Assembly: GCA_029880425.1 (NCBI GenBank)
Contig: JAOUOK010000161.1
Coordinates: 1 to 5,462 of the forward strand
Reading direction: 5' to 3'
Origin: Gammaproteobacteria bacterium
GTDB taxonomy: Bacteria; Pseudomonadota; Gammaproteobacteria; UBA6429; Thiohalophilaceae
Length of the DNA: 5,462 nt
Position numbers and translations under genes: made by a program. Positions 1-5,462 of the stretch are shown here, in pieces; position 1 is the first letter of the stretch; each line of letters opens with the position of its first letter. Under the pieces are notes generated by a model, which saw only the letters and a list, made by a program, of their open reading frames with translations, did no database searches and was not told the origin of the DNA.

Positions 1-74
1 ATTTAAGAAATTCAGGTGATACTGCAGGCGATAAGAGTTGTGTTGTCGGGTATGGTGCCTATGTCTTCCATTAA
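1..74 (+). CDS. Memo-family protein, C-terminal end (AmmeMemoRadiSam system protein B), partial
   Basis: Only the last 23 codons are present, read from base 3 to a TAA at 72-74; the 5' part lies outside the window. The encoded tail contains NSGDTAGDK followed by VVGYGAYVFH, which I recognise as the conserved C-terminus of the Memo-like proteins (homologues of human MEMO1) called AmmeMemoRadiSam system protein B. The family is structurally related to class III extradiol dioxygenases, but its bacterial role is not established. The next gene, an AMMECR1-domain protein, is the usual partner and overlaps this one by 14 nt in another frame, which strongly supports the call despite the short fragment. 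The radical SAM member of the trio is not visible; it may lie upstream. Confidence 0.8.
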   Translation, partial: LRNSGDTAGDKSCVVGYGAYVFH

Positions 75-624
75 CCTCTCCGCTCGAGATAAAGAGAGCT
101 GTTTACACATTGCGCGTGAATCTATCCGTTATGGCCTGGAACATGGTATAAAAATTCCGGTTAATACCCATGACTATTCTCCAGCCTTACAACAAAAGTT
201 TGCAACTTTTGTGACCTTGCATATAAACGGTGTATTACGCGGTTGTATCGGGACTTTAGAAGCATACCAACCATTAATTGATGATGTTGCAGAGCATGCT
301 TTTGCTGCGGCATTTAGTGATCCACGCTTTCCAAAAGTTGAGCGGTCAGAGTTTGAATTGCTTGATATTGAAATATCGGTTTTAAGTTTACCGGAGGAAA
401 TTAAATTCACAGATGAGAATGATCTTTTAAATCAAATTCGTCCCGGTATTGATGGATTAATTATTGAACATGGTTTTAACCGTGGAACATTTTTACCCAG
501 TGTCTGGCAACAGTTACCGGATAAAAGAGAGTTTTTTAATCATTTGAAAATGAAAGCAGGTTTGCCGGCTAATTGGTGGGATAATAATGTTAAAGTTAGT
601 CGCTACGAGACATTGTTATTTTAG
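61..624 (+). CDS. AMMECR1-domain protein (AmmeMemoRadiSam system protein A)
   Basis: This 187-residue protein carries the AMMECR1 domain over nearly its whole length. Hallmarks are LRGCIG at residues 59-64, FSDPRFP at 85-91 and GTFLPSVW at 142-149, ending with the expected AGLPANWW segment. In bacteria and archaea AMMECR1 proteins are commonly encoded with a Memo protein and a radical SAM enzyme; the biochemical role is unknown, and the protein looks cytosolic (no signal peptide or membrane segment). I chose the ATG at 61 because the protein then starts shortly before the first family helix (residues 7-28). The in-frame GTG at 16 and ATG at 52 would add 15 or 3 residues encoded within the Memo gene that look unlike the family. 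A GGG at 48-50 is a modest ribosome-binding site. The 14-nt overlap with the Memo stop implies coupled translation. Confidence 0.9.
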   Translation: MSSINLSARDKESCLHIARESIRYGLEHGIKIPVNTHDYSPALQQKFATFVTLHINGVLRGCIGTLEAYQPLIDDVAEHAFAAAFSDPRFPKVERSEFELLDIEISVLSLPEEIKFTDENDLLNQIRPGIDGLIIEHGFNRGTFLPSVWQQLPDKREFFNHLKMKAGLPANWWDNNVKVSRYETLLF

Positions 625-640
625 AGTTTTACTCTTTTTT
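623..640 (+). terminator. Small hairpin with T-run after the AMMECR1 gene
   Basis: AGAGT (623-627) and ACTCT (631-635) form a perfect 5-bp stem with a TTT loop, followed directly by five more T (636-640). The left arm includes the last two bases of the stop codon. The layout is that of an intrinsic terminator, but the stem is short and A+T-rich, so termination may be leaky and read-through into the lipoprotein gene is possible. Confidence 0.4.
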
Positions 641-687
641 ATAAGTATGCGATATTAAAAATACATTTTTGACATAGGATAGTTTAA

Positions 688-1269
688 ATGAAAATTAAAA
701 TAATAGCCGTTTCGTTATTTTTATCTTTATTGCTGGCAGGTTGTAGTTCTTCAGAAAAGCGCAAAGTTGATAAAATATTTACTACAAAAGATTATGCAGC
801 TTTAACTTATTGCATGGGCTTATCTTATTCTGCACGAGGCATTGCAGCTCATAAATTAAAAGGGACTTCAATTGACGATGTTAGAAAAACAATTTTAAAA
901 GATGCCTCAACAAAAAGTCGTAATTTTGCTTTAAAACTTATTGAACGTGTATATAAAGAAGAAGTCAAATCGTTATGGGAGTATTCAGTGGGTTTTTTTA
1001 AAGGCTGTTCTAATAATGTTGCAAAGTTATATGAACCACACACTAAGTACGCCACATATTGTTTAATGAATAGCTTTATAGGTGATACGGCTTATTCTTT
1101 TAAAGTTAAAGAACATGATAAAGAAAAAGCCTATAAATATTTTGAAAAATTTAGAGGTCAGACGCCCAGGACAATTATTGATAATGTCTATGATAAAGCA
1201 GAAGATCGACGTTCTGCCCGGTTAAAACCCTGGCGAGGCTGTATGGCCAGTCGGGTAATCAAAGATTAA
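688..1269 (+). CDS. Lipoprotein of unknown function with two cysteine-bounded repeats
   Basis: I do not recognise this 193-residue protein as a named family. It starts with a lipoprotein signal: a Lys-containing n-region, a hydrophobic core (residues 5-16) and the lipobox LAGC, with Cys19 the predicted lipidated residue. Ser20 at position +2 favours the outer membrane. The start is supported by AGGA at 676-679, 8 nt before the ATG. The mature part is charged, probably helical, and has four cysteines (42, 107, 125, 185). They frame two similar units: YC...VY...GC at 41-107 and again at 124-185. This suggests a tandem duplication with one disulfide per unit, which would suit an envelope location. 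A weak promoter (TTTACT 628-633, GATATT 651-656, 17-nt spacer) could serve it. The gene looks more A+T-rich than dapC or dapD. Its stop is 10 nt from that of the convergent yffB-like gene. Confidence 0.85.
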   Translation: MKIKIIAVSLFLSLLLAGCSSSEKRKVDKIFTTKDYAALTYCMGLSYSARGIAAHKLKGTSIDDVRKTILKDASTKSRNFALKLIERVYKEEVKSLWEYSVGFFKGCSNNVAKLYEPHTKYATYCLMNSFIGDTAYSFKVKEHDKEKAYKYFEKFRGQTPRTIIDNVYDKAEDRRSARLKPWRGCMASRVIKD

Positions 1270-1279
1270 AAAAGCAAGG

Positions 1280-1618
1280 TTATAACTGGCTAAACGCGGC
1301 TTCTTTAAAACCTACCAATACAGTTTTACCCTTTTGTACAACTGGACGTTTAATCAGCGTTGGGTTTGCTAAAAGTAACTTTATGGCCTGTGAATTAGTT
1401 GATATATCTTTGTCAGTATCTGACAGGCTTCGCCAGCTTGTACTACGCTTATTAACAATAACTTCCCAGCCAAGATTTTCCAGCCAGGCAGAAAGTTGTT
1501 GTTTATCAATACCATCCTGGCGAAAGTCATGGAACTGGTATTCAATTCCATGATTTTCTAGCCAACGACGGGCTTTTTTTACGCTATCACAGTTTTTAAT
1601 GCCGTAAAGTGTCAGCAT
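1280..1618 (-). CDS. yffB: ArsC-family (YffB-like) thiol reductase
   Basis: This 112-residue protein has the thioredoxin-like fold of the ArsC/Spx/YffB family. It begins with the typical strand MLTLYGIKNC and a single N-terminal Cys10 in CDSVKKA, in place of the CxxC of thioredoxins. Downstream are the family signatures NKRSTSWR (57-63, with Arg58) and IKRPVV (89-94, with Arg91). The third arginine of true arsenate reductases is not evident near residues 102-104, so arsenate reduction is not implied. YffB proteins are thought to be glutathione-dependent thiol reductases, with no settled physiological substrate. It is 17 nt downstream of dapD on the same strand and probably co-transcribed; in enterobacteria yffB instead lies next to dapE. 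A GAG at 1629-1631 is a modest ribosome-binding site. Confidence 0.9.
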   Translation of the reverse strand: MLTLYGIKNCDSVKKARRWLENHGIEYQFHDFRQDGIDKQQLSAWLENLGWEVIVNKRSTSWRSLSDTDKDISTNSQAIKLLLANPTLIKRPVVQKGKTVLVGFKEAAFSQL

Positions 1619-1635
1619 AAAAATTTAACTCGTAT

Positions 1636-2460
1636 TTAGATATCACGTAATAATTCGTTGATACCCACTTTGCTTAAAGTTTTAGCATCAACTTTTTTCA
1701 CGATAACTGCACAGTACAAGCTGTATGTTCCGTCTTTTGAAGGCAAGTTACCTGAAACAACTACTGAGCCAGCGGGGATACGACCATAAGTTATTTCACC
1801 TGTTTCACGATCATAAATACGGGTACTTTGACCAATATAGACACCCATTGAAATAACAGAACCTTCTTCAACAATAACACCTTCAACAACTTCAGAACGT
1901 GCACCAATGAAACAGTTATCTTCAATGATTGTTGGCGCTGCCTGTAAAGGCTCGAGAACGCCACCAATACCTACACCACCAGAGAGATGAACATTTTTGC
2001 CAATTTGTGCACACGAACCTACGGTTGCCCAGGTATCTACCATGGTGCCACTATCAACGTAAGCACCGATATTGACATATGAAGGCATTAAAATAACACC
2101 GGGAGAAATATATGCACCTTTACGTACTGTTGCTGGTGGGACAACACGTACACCGGCATCACGAAAATCACGAGAATTAAAATCAGCGTATTTCGAATCA
2201 ACTTTATCAAAGTAGTTAGTAAAACCACCTTTCATAAATTCATTATCATTAATACGGAAAGAAAGTAATACGGCTTTTTTCAGCCATTCATTTACAACCC
2301 AGTCACCGTCTTTTTTTTCTGCAACACGGAGTGTGCCGGTATCAATTTGATTAATCGTTTCTGTAACCGCTTCTTTAACAATAGTATCAACACTGCGAGG
2401 CGTGATATCAGCACGGTTTTCAAAGGCATTTTCAATAATTGTTTGTAAATCGTTACTCAT
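1636..2460 (-). CDS. dapD: 2,3,4,5-tetrahydropyridine-2,6-dicarboxylate N-succinyltransferase
   Basis: DapD transfers succinyl from succinyl-CoA to tetrahydrodipicolinate, giving N-succinyl-2-amino-6-oxopimelate in the succinylase branch of lysine and diaminopimelate synthesis (cytosol). At 274 residues it matches the enterobacterial enzyme in length and is near-identical in the core. There is an N-terminal helical domain (1-105), then a left-handed beta-helix of hexapeptide repeats (about 106-235) including [28 protein letters not shown] and [11 protein letters not shown], and a short C-terminal segment ([13 protein letters not shown]) that helps bind CoA. Asp142 and Glu190 correspond to the proposed catalytic Asp/Glu of the family. 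The ATG is supported by alignment with the usual N-terminus and by a GAG at 2470-2472. It sits between dapC upstream and yffB downstream on the same strand; a hairpin terminator after dapC suggests it has its own promoter. Confidence 0.98.
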   Translation of the reverse strand: MSNDLQTIIENAFENRADITPRSVDTIVKEAVTETINQIDTGTLRVAEKKDGDWVVNEWLKKAVLLSFRINDNEFMKGGFTNYFDKVDSKYADFNSRDFRDAGVRVVPPATVRKGAYISPGVILMPSYVNIGAYVDSGTMVDTWATVGSCAQIGKNVHLSGGVGIGGVLEPLQAAPTIIEDNCFIGARSEVVEGVIVEEGSVISMGVYIGQSTRIYDRETGEITYGRIPAGSVVVSGNLPSKDGTYSLYCAVIVKKVDAKTLSKVGINELLRDI

Positions 2461-2478
2461 GATTTTTTTCTCGTATTC

Positions 2479-2507
2479 AATATAATTAGTGTATTCAGAA
2501 TTCGTAA
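2479..2507 (-). promoter_or_regulatory. Possible sigma70-type promoter for dapD
   Basis: On the minus strand TTACGA (2502-2507) is followed after 17 nt by TATATT (2479-2484), a 5/6 match to the -10 consensus; the -35 match is only 3/6. Transcription would begin near 2472, leaving a leader of about 12 nt that barely includes the ribosome-binding GAG. The placement fits a need for a promoter between the dapC terminator and dapD, but the motif is weak and found by eye. Confidence 0.3.
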
Positions 2508-2588
2508 GGGAATGTATTTTATAGGTGCGGGCATGTATATGCCAGTTAAATGCTCAATTTTACTGACTTTATTCTTAAAATAGGTATT

Positions 2589-2629
2589 AAAAAACTCGTC
2601 ATTCCAGCGTGTTCTTAGCCGGAATGACG
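2589..2629 (-). terminator. Intrinsic terminator of dapC, built from a CGTCATTCC/GGAATGACG inverted repeat
   Basis: CGTCATTCC (2597-2605) and GGAATGACG (2621-2629) form a perfect 9-bp stem. After one mismatched pair the stem gains two more G-C pairs. On the minus strand the hairpin begins 7 nt after the dapC stop codon and is followed by AG and six T (A-run at 2589-2594), the arrangement of a rho-independent terminator. The arm sequence also resembles the GTCATTCC-type intergenic repeat seen many times in various proteobacterial genomes, so this may be a dispersed repeat doing duty as a terminator. The rest of the 2461-2636 gap holds only the possible dapD promoter and a short dyad at 2530-2543. 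Confidence 0.75.
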
Positions 2630-2636
2630 CTATGTT

Positions 2637-3830
2637 TTAGTTTCCCAAAAATTGCCTGATTCTGTGTGCTGCCTCGATGCACTCATCATAAGATGCCACC
2701 AGTGCCATGCGCACATGCTGGCTACCCGGATTGATGCCGTGTGCTTCCCGGGATAAATAACTTCCCGGAAGCACCGTCATATTTTGCCGGGCAAAAATAT
2801 CCCGGGCAAAGTCTTGGTCACTGCCAGGTGTTTTTGCCCAAAGATAAAAGCTGGCATCCGGTTTTTTTACATCCATTACGGGAGAAATTATTTTGAGTAC
2901 ATCAGTAAATTTTTCCTGGTAAATACGCCGGTTTTCCTCAACATGAGACTCATCCTGCCAGGCTTTGATGCTGGCCTGTTGGTGATGTAATGGCATTGCA
3001 CAACCATGATAAGTACGGTACTTCAGGAATTTATTCAGGATATCTTTATCACCGGCAACAAAGCCTGAACGTAAACCAGGAAGGTTCGAGCGTTTGGATA
3101 AACTATGAAAAACAACACAGCGAGAGTAATCAGTATTGCCCATACCAGCCGCGGCATCGAGTAAGCCAACAGGTGGATTGGCTTCATCAAAATAAATCTC
3201 AGAATAGCATTCATCCGAGGCAATAATGAAGTCAAACTTTTCTGCCAGTGAGATAAGCTTCTTTAAGGTGGCTTTATCAATAACAGCACCGGTTGGATTG
3301 CCAGGGGAACAGATATAAAGTAATTGGCAACGTTGCCATGTTTCATCACTGACAGAATCAAAATCAGGTAAGTAATTATTATCTGCCGTGGTATTAATAT
3401 AAAAAGGTTCTGCACCCGATAGGTATGCCGCACCTTCATATATTTGATAAAACGGGTTTGGCATTACGATTAAAGGGTTGGCGTTTCTGTCAATCACTGC
3501 CTGGGCAAAAGCAAACAAGGCTTCACGTGTTCCATTAACCGGGATAACATGCTGTTCGTGATTGAGGCTGTCAGATGGTAAATTAAATCGGCGTGTTAGC
3601 CATTCAGTGATGGCTTGGCGTAACCCAGGTATTCCCTTGGTTAACGGGTATGCTGATACACCATGTAACTGTTGTGATAAATTTTCCAGTACAAATTCAG
3701 GGGCTTTATGTTTCGGTTCGCCGATTGATAACGCGATATGATCAATACCCGCTTCAGGTGTAATGCCGCTCTTTAAAGTGGCGAGTTTCTCAAAAGGATA
3801 GGGGTGTAGTTTATCAAGATCAGGGTTCAT
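2637..3830 (-). CDS. dapC: Succinyldiaminopimelate aminotransferase (DapC)
   Basis: DapC transfers an amino group from glutamate to N-succinyl-2-amino-6-oxopimelate, producing N-succinyl-LL-diaminopimelate, the step right after DapD. It is a 397-residue PLP-dependent fold-type I (class I/II) aminotransferase. Visible landmarks are VNGTREALF (98-106), SPGNPTG (175-181), Asp206 and Tyr209 in SDECYSE, the Schiff-base lysine Lys246 in SLSKRSNLPGLRSG with Arg254, and the carboxylate-binding Arg374 in HVRMAL. The N-terminus NPDLDKLHPYPFEKL is typical of the beta/gammaproteobacterial DapC family, which fixes the start although no clear ribosome-binding site precedes it. Linkage to dapD separates it from related aspartate/alanine aminotransferases. 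Enterobacteria lack this dedicated enzyme and use ArgD. It is divergent from the EamA gene with 31 nt between starts. Confidence 0.95.
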   Translation of the reverse strand: MNPDLDKLHPYPFEKLATLKSGITPEAGIDHIALSIGEPKHKAPEFVLENLSQQLHGVSAYPLTKGIPGLRQAITEWLTRRFNLPSDSLNHEQHVIPVNGTREALFAFAQAVIDRNANPLIVMPNPFYQIYEGAAYLSGAEPFYINTTADNNYLPDFDSVSDETWQRCQLLYICSPGNPTGAVIDKATLKKLISLAEKFDFIIASDECYSEIYFDEANPPVGLLDAAAGMGNTDYSRCVVFHSLSKRSNLPGLRSGFVAGDKDILNKFLKYRTYHGCAMPLHHQQASIKAWQDESHVEENRRIYQEKFTDVLKIISPVMDVKKPDASFYLWAKTPGSDQDFARDIFARQNMTVLPGSYLSREAHGINPGSQHVRMALVASYDECIEAAHRIRQFLGN

Positions 3831-3861
3831 AATAGTGTTTTATTTAAAAGTTTGAGATGTA

Positions 3862-4785
3862 ATGAATAATAAGCCCGACAGTATAAGCCAGACAGGTTTT
3901 TCAGCCAAATACAATACGCATCCGATGTTACCCGTGTTGGGATTACTTTTTGCCTCAACCATGTGGGGGTTAATTTGGTACCCCATGCGCCTGTTAGAAA
4001 ATAACGGCCTAACCGGGCTGTGGGTTTCAGCACTAATGTATTGTGGAACACTTGTTATTGCTATTCCCGTGTTATGGAAAGGCTGGCGTGAATGGCTTAC
4101 ACATCCTTACTTATATTTTTTTATGGCTATCGCCACGGGCTGGACAAATATCGCCTTCATCCTGGCTGTACTTGATGGCAACGTAGTACGTGTTTTATTG
4201 CTTTTTTACTTGTCGCCATTATGGGCAACATTTCTTGGTGTGTTCTTCCTCGGTGAAAAATTGTCTCGTAATGCGATGGCTATACTTGGTATCGCTATGC
4301 TTGGTGCAGTTATCATGTTATGGCATGACTCATTGGGGTTTCCTGCTCCACGTGATAGCTCTGACTGGCTTGCCCTGTCTTCGGGTATCGCATTTGCTAT
4401 AACGAATGTTTTAATTCATAAACTGAGTGATGCCTCGATTATGGTTAAAACAGCGTCAGGGTGGGTGGGTGTTTTATTGATTGCTTTCATATTAATTATT
4501 GTTTTCAAGCAACCATTAGCTGTTTCAACAGAGGTAGTAGCGGGTGCCTGGTTACTCGGTGCCGTTGCGATGACATTGATGAATATCGCGGTTGTCTATG
4601 GTGTAACCCATATGCCAGTACACCGTTCAGCGATTATTTTATTATTTGAGATTGTGGTGGGTGCTGTCTCGTCTATATTATTAACAAACGAAGTGATTGA
4701 GTTACGTGAATGGATTGGTGGCTTACTTGTTATTCTTGCCGCCTATCTTACGGCAACAAAACAGCTGGATGACAGGGCAGTTTAA
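3862..4785 (+). CDS. EamA/DMT-superfamily transporter
   Basis: This 307-residue integral inner-membrane protein has about ten hydrophobic segments (roughly residues 22-40, 52-72, 83-104, 109-130, 138-155, 168-187, 197-215, 226-248, 255-275, 284-298). They are arranged as two EamA repeats of five helices. The end of each repeat carries the family pattern: LSPLWATFLGVFFLGEKLS (117-135) in the first and LFEIVVGAVSSILLTNEVI (261-279) in the second. DMT proteins of this type export small metabolites, often amino acids, but the substrate cannot be read from sequence. A GAGA at 3854-3857 lies 4 nt before the ATG. The stop shares one base with the start of the following VOC gene (TAATG), so the two form a coupled unit. 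Export of lysine, diaminopimelate or a related compound is only a guess from the neighbouring dap genes. Confidence 0.93.
   Translation: MNNKPDSISQTGFSAKYNTHPMLPVLGLLFASTMWGLIWYPMRLLENNGLTGLWVSALMYCGTLVIAIPVLWKGWREWLTHPYLYFFMAIATGWTNIAFILAVLDGNVVRVLLLFYLSPLWATFLGVFFLGEKLSRNAMAILGIAMLGAVIMLWHDSLGFPAPRDSSDWLALSSGIAFAITNVLIHKLSDASIMVKTASGWVGVLLIAFILIIVFKQPLAVSTEVVAGAWLLGAVAMTLMNIAVVYGVTHMPVHRSAIILLFEIVVGAVSSILLTNEVIELREWIGGLLVILAAYLTATKQLDDRAV
3880..3908 (-). promoter_or_regulatory. Probable sigma70-type promoter for dapC, inside the transporter gene
   Basis: On the minus strand TTGGCT (3903-3908) and TATACT (3880-3885) are separated by exactly 17 nt. The -10 box matches consensus at 5 of 6 positions and the -35 box at the key TTG. 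Transcription would start near 3873, giving a leader of about 43 nt before the dapC ATG. The boxes fall within codons 7-16 of the divergent EamA gene, as expected when only 31 nt separate the two starts. Confidence 0.45.
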
Positions 4786-5180
4786 TGAAAAAAAATATGA
4801 TGGCTAATAACAGGATACTTCGATTACATCATGCTAGTTTAATAGTTGAAGAACTGGATAAATCACTGGTTTTTTACCAAAAAGTGATGAGAGTAGAAGT
4901 GGATTCAAGCCGGCCTGACTTAGGGTACCCGGGGGCATGGTTAACACTACCGGGCCAGCAACAAATTCATTTAATGCAGCTTAAAAACCCGGATAAAGAC
5001 AGTGTTAGACCTGAACATGGTGGGCGTGATCACCATATTGCTTTTTTGGTTTCCTCCCTGTCAGATATTTCAGAATCACTGGATGAATTAAATATCCCTT
5101 ATACTCAAAGTAAATCTGGACGAAAGGCTTTATTTTGTCGCGACCCGGATGGTAATGCCCTGGAATTTATTGAAAACTAA
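4785..5180 (+). CDS. VOC-family (glyoxalase/bleomycin-resistance fold) protein
   Basis: The 131-residue protein is a single vicinal-oxygen-chelate domain made of two beta-alpha-beta-beta-beta modules. Module one opens with RLHHASLIVEELDKSLVFYQKVM (13-35) and module two with RDHHIAFLVSSLSDI (81-95), closing with the signature DPDGNALEFIE (120-130). The likely metal ligands are His16, His62, His84 and Glu127, so an active metal site is plausible. VOC enzymes include glyoxalase I, FosA-type resistance proteins and dioxygenases; nothing here picks out one reaction. AGGG at 4774-4777, inside the transporter gene, is a good ribosome-binding site for the ATG at 4785; starts at 4797 or 4800 are possible but less well placed. 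Coupling to the transporter suggests a shared substrate or stress. Its stop is 1 nt from the convergent glnD stop, with no clear terminator between. Confidence 0.9.
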   Translation: MKKNMMANNRILRLHHASLIVEELDKSLVFYQKVMRVEVDSSRPDLGYPGAWLTLPGQQQIHLMQLKNPDKDSVRPEHGGRDHHIAFLVSSLSDISESLDELNIPYTQSKSGRKALFCRDPDGNALEFIEN

Positions 5181-5181
5181 A

Positions 5182-5462
5182 TTATTCGTGGTTCAATTTT
5201 TCAGTAATAGTTTTATCCAGGCATTTAAACTGTTCTTGTTCAGATAAAACGTTACCGTTGTTATCAGTAATAAAGAATATATCCTCAGCTTTTTCACCAA
5301 AAGTTGCAATCTTTGCTTTATGCAGCATGACATTACATGCATGCATGGCGGCGCCAATTTGTGAAAGTAAACCTGGCCGATCATAGGCAATAACTTTCAT
5401 CAATGTATGGTTTTGTGTCTCGTTATTTTCAAAACTGACCTGGGTTGGGAACTTAAAGTGTT
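5182..5462 (-). CDS. glnD: [Protein-PII] uridylyltransferase GlnD, C-terminal ACT domain, partial
   Basis: The minus-strand frame is open from the right edge to the TAA at 5182-5184, giving the last 93 residues of a much larger protein (full GlnD is about 850-900 residues). The visible part is the final ACT domain: KFPTQVSF, then MKVIAYDRPGLLSQIGAAM and HKAKIATFGEKAEDIFFITD. This lines up well with the C-terminus of enterobacterial GlnD, including the GE-x-x-EDxF motif. GlnD adds and removes UMP on PII proteins according to glutamine level, and the ACT domains sense glutamine. A TTG or ATG near 5398-5403 could look like a start, but homology continues upstream without interruption, so this is a fragment of the long gene. 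GlnD commonly neighbours the dap genes in gammaproteobacteria, which supports the call. Confidence 0.93.
   Translation of the reverse strand, partial: HFKFPTQVSFENNETQNHTLMKVIAYDRPGLLSQIGAAMHACNVMLHKAKIATFGEKAEDIFFITDNNGNVLSEQEQFKCLDKTITEKLNHE

Noticed and set aside
16..60. Upstream in-frame starts (GTG 16, ATG 52) for the AMMECR1 protein
   Set aside because: They lie within the Memo coding tail, have no good ribosome-binding site and add residues that look unlike the AMMECR1 family; the ATG at 61 fits better.
669..674. Perfect TTGACA that could be a -35 box
   Set aside because: Its -10 position would fall inside the lipoprotein gene, after the start codon, so it cannot drive that gene from its own ATG.
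1262..1295. Possible terminator between the convergent lipoprotein and yffB-like genes (GTTATAAC palindrome near a run of A/T)
   Set aside because: Arms pair poorly (three bases, mismatch, two bases) and the GTTATAAC core has no room for a loop; a T-run exists on the minus strand but the stem is too weak to call.
2784..3235. Open frames on both strands within dapC, including two consecutive plus-strand frames
   Set aside because: They are shadows of the well-supported dapC gene, with no recognisable family features or ribosome-binding sites.
4190..4649. Cysteine-rich plus-strand open frames inside the EamA transporter gene
   Set aside because: They come from reading the hydrophobic-codon-rich transporter in another frame; no independent support.
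5169..5201. ATTGAA/TTCAAT inverted repeat followed by T-run between the VOC gene and glnD
   Set aside because: Six A+T-rich pairs around a 17-nt loop are unlikely to form a working terminator, and most of it lies in coding sequence.
5182..5403. A stand-alone small ACT-domain protein starting at 5403 or 5400
   Set aside because: GlnD homology (HFKFPTQVSF) continues upstream in frame to the window edge with no stop, so this is the end of glnD and not a separate gene.

Overview
The window looks like chromosomal DNA of a gammaproteobacterium with a moderately A+T-rich genome. Three things point there. The dapD, dapC and glnD products have the sequence character of that class, and DapD closely resembles the 274-residue enterobacterial protein. 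The minus-strand order glnD - dapC - dapD - yffB is a variant of the familiar glnD/dapD neighbourhood. The left edge carries an AmmeMemoRadiSam locus, which occurs in scattered environmental proteobacteria. I cannot name the genus from sequence alone.

Left part (1-1269, plus strand): the window opens inside the last codons of a Memo-family gene (AmmeMemoRadiSam protein B). Its stop overlaps the start of an AMMECR1-domain gene (protein A), so the two are probably translationally coupled. After a small hairpin with a T-run comes a lipoprotein of unknown function. Its mature part appears to be two copies of a cysteine-bounded helical unit.

Middle (1280-3830, minus strand, read right to left): dapC (succinyl-DAP aminotransferase), a hairpin plus T-tract terminator, a 176-nt intergenic region with a possible dapD promoter, dapD (tetrahydrodipicolinate N-succinyltransferase) and, 17 nt on, a yffB-like ArsC-family thiol reductase. 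DapD and DapC catalyse consecutive steps of the succinylase branch of lysine/meso-diaminopimelate synthesis. The next enzyme, DapE, is not in the window; the position after yffB is taken by the convergent lipoprotein gene.

Right part (3862-5462): a plus-strand two-gene unit, an EamA/DMT-family ten-helix transporter and a VOC (glyoxalase-fold) protein, sharing one base at stop and start. It lies divergently from dapC with only 31 nt between start codons, so the best dapC promoter falls inside the transporter gene. The unit ends 1 nt from the stop of glnD, whose C-terminal ACT domain runs off the right edge on the minus strand. The plus-strand pair therefore sits between glnD and dapC, which otherwise share orientation.

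I found no tRNA, rRNA, CRISPR array, insertion sequence or phage gene. Most of the window is ordinary housekeeping content. The least explained items are the AmmeMemoRadiSam pair, the duplicated-domain lipoprotein and the inserted transporter/VOC pair.
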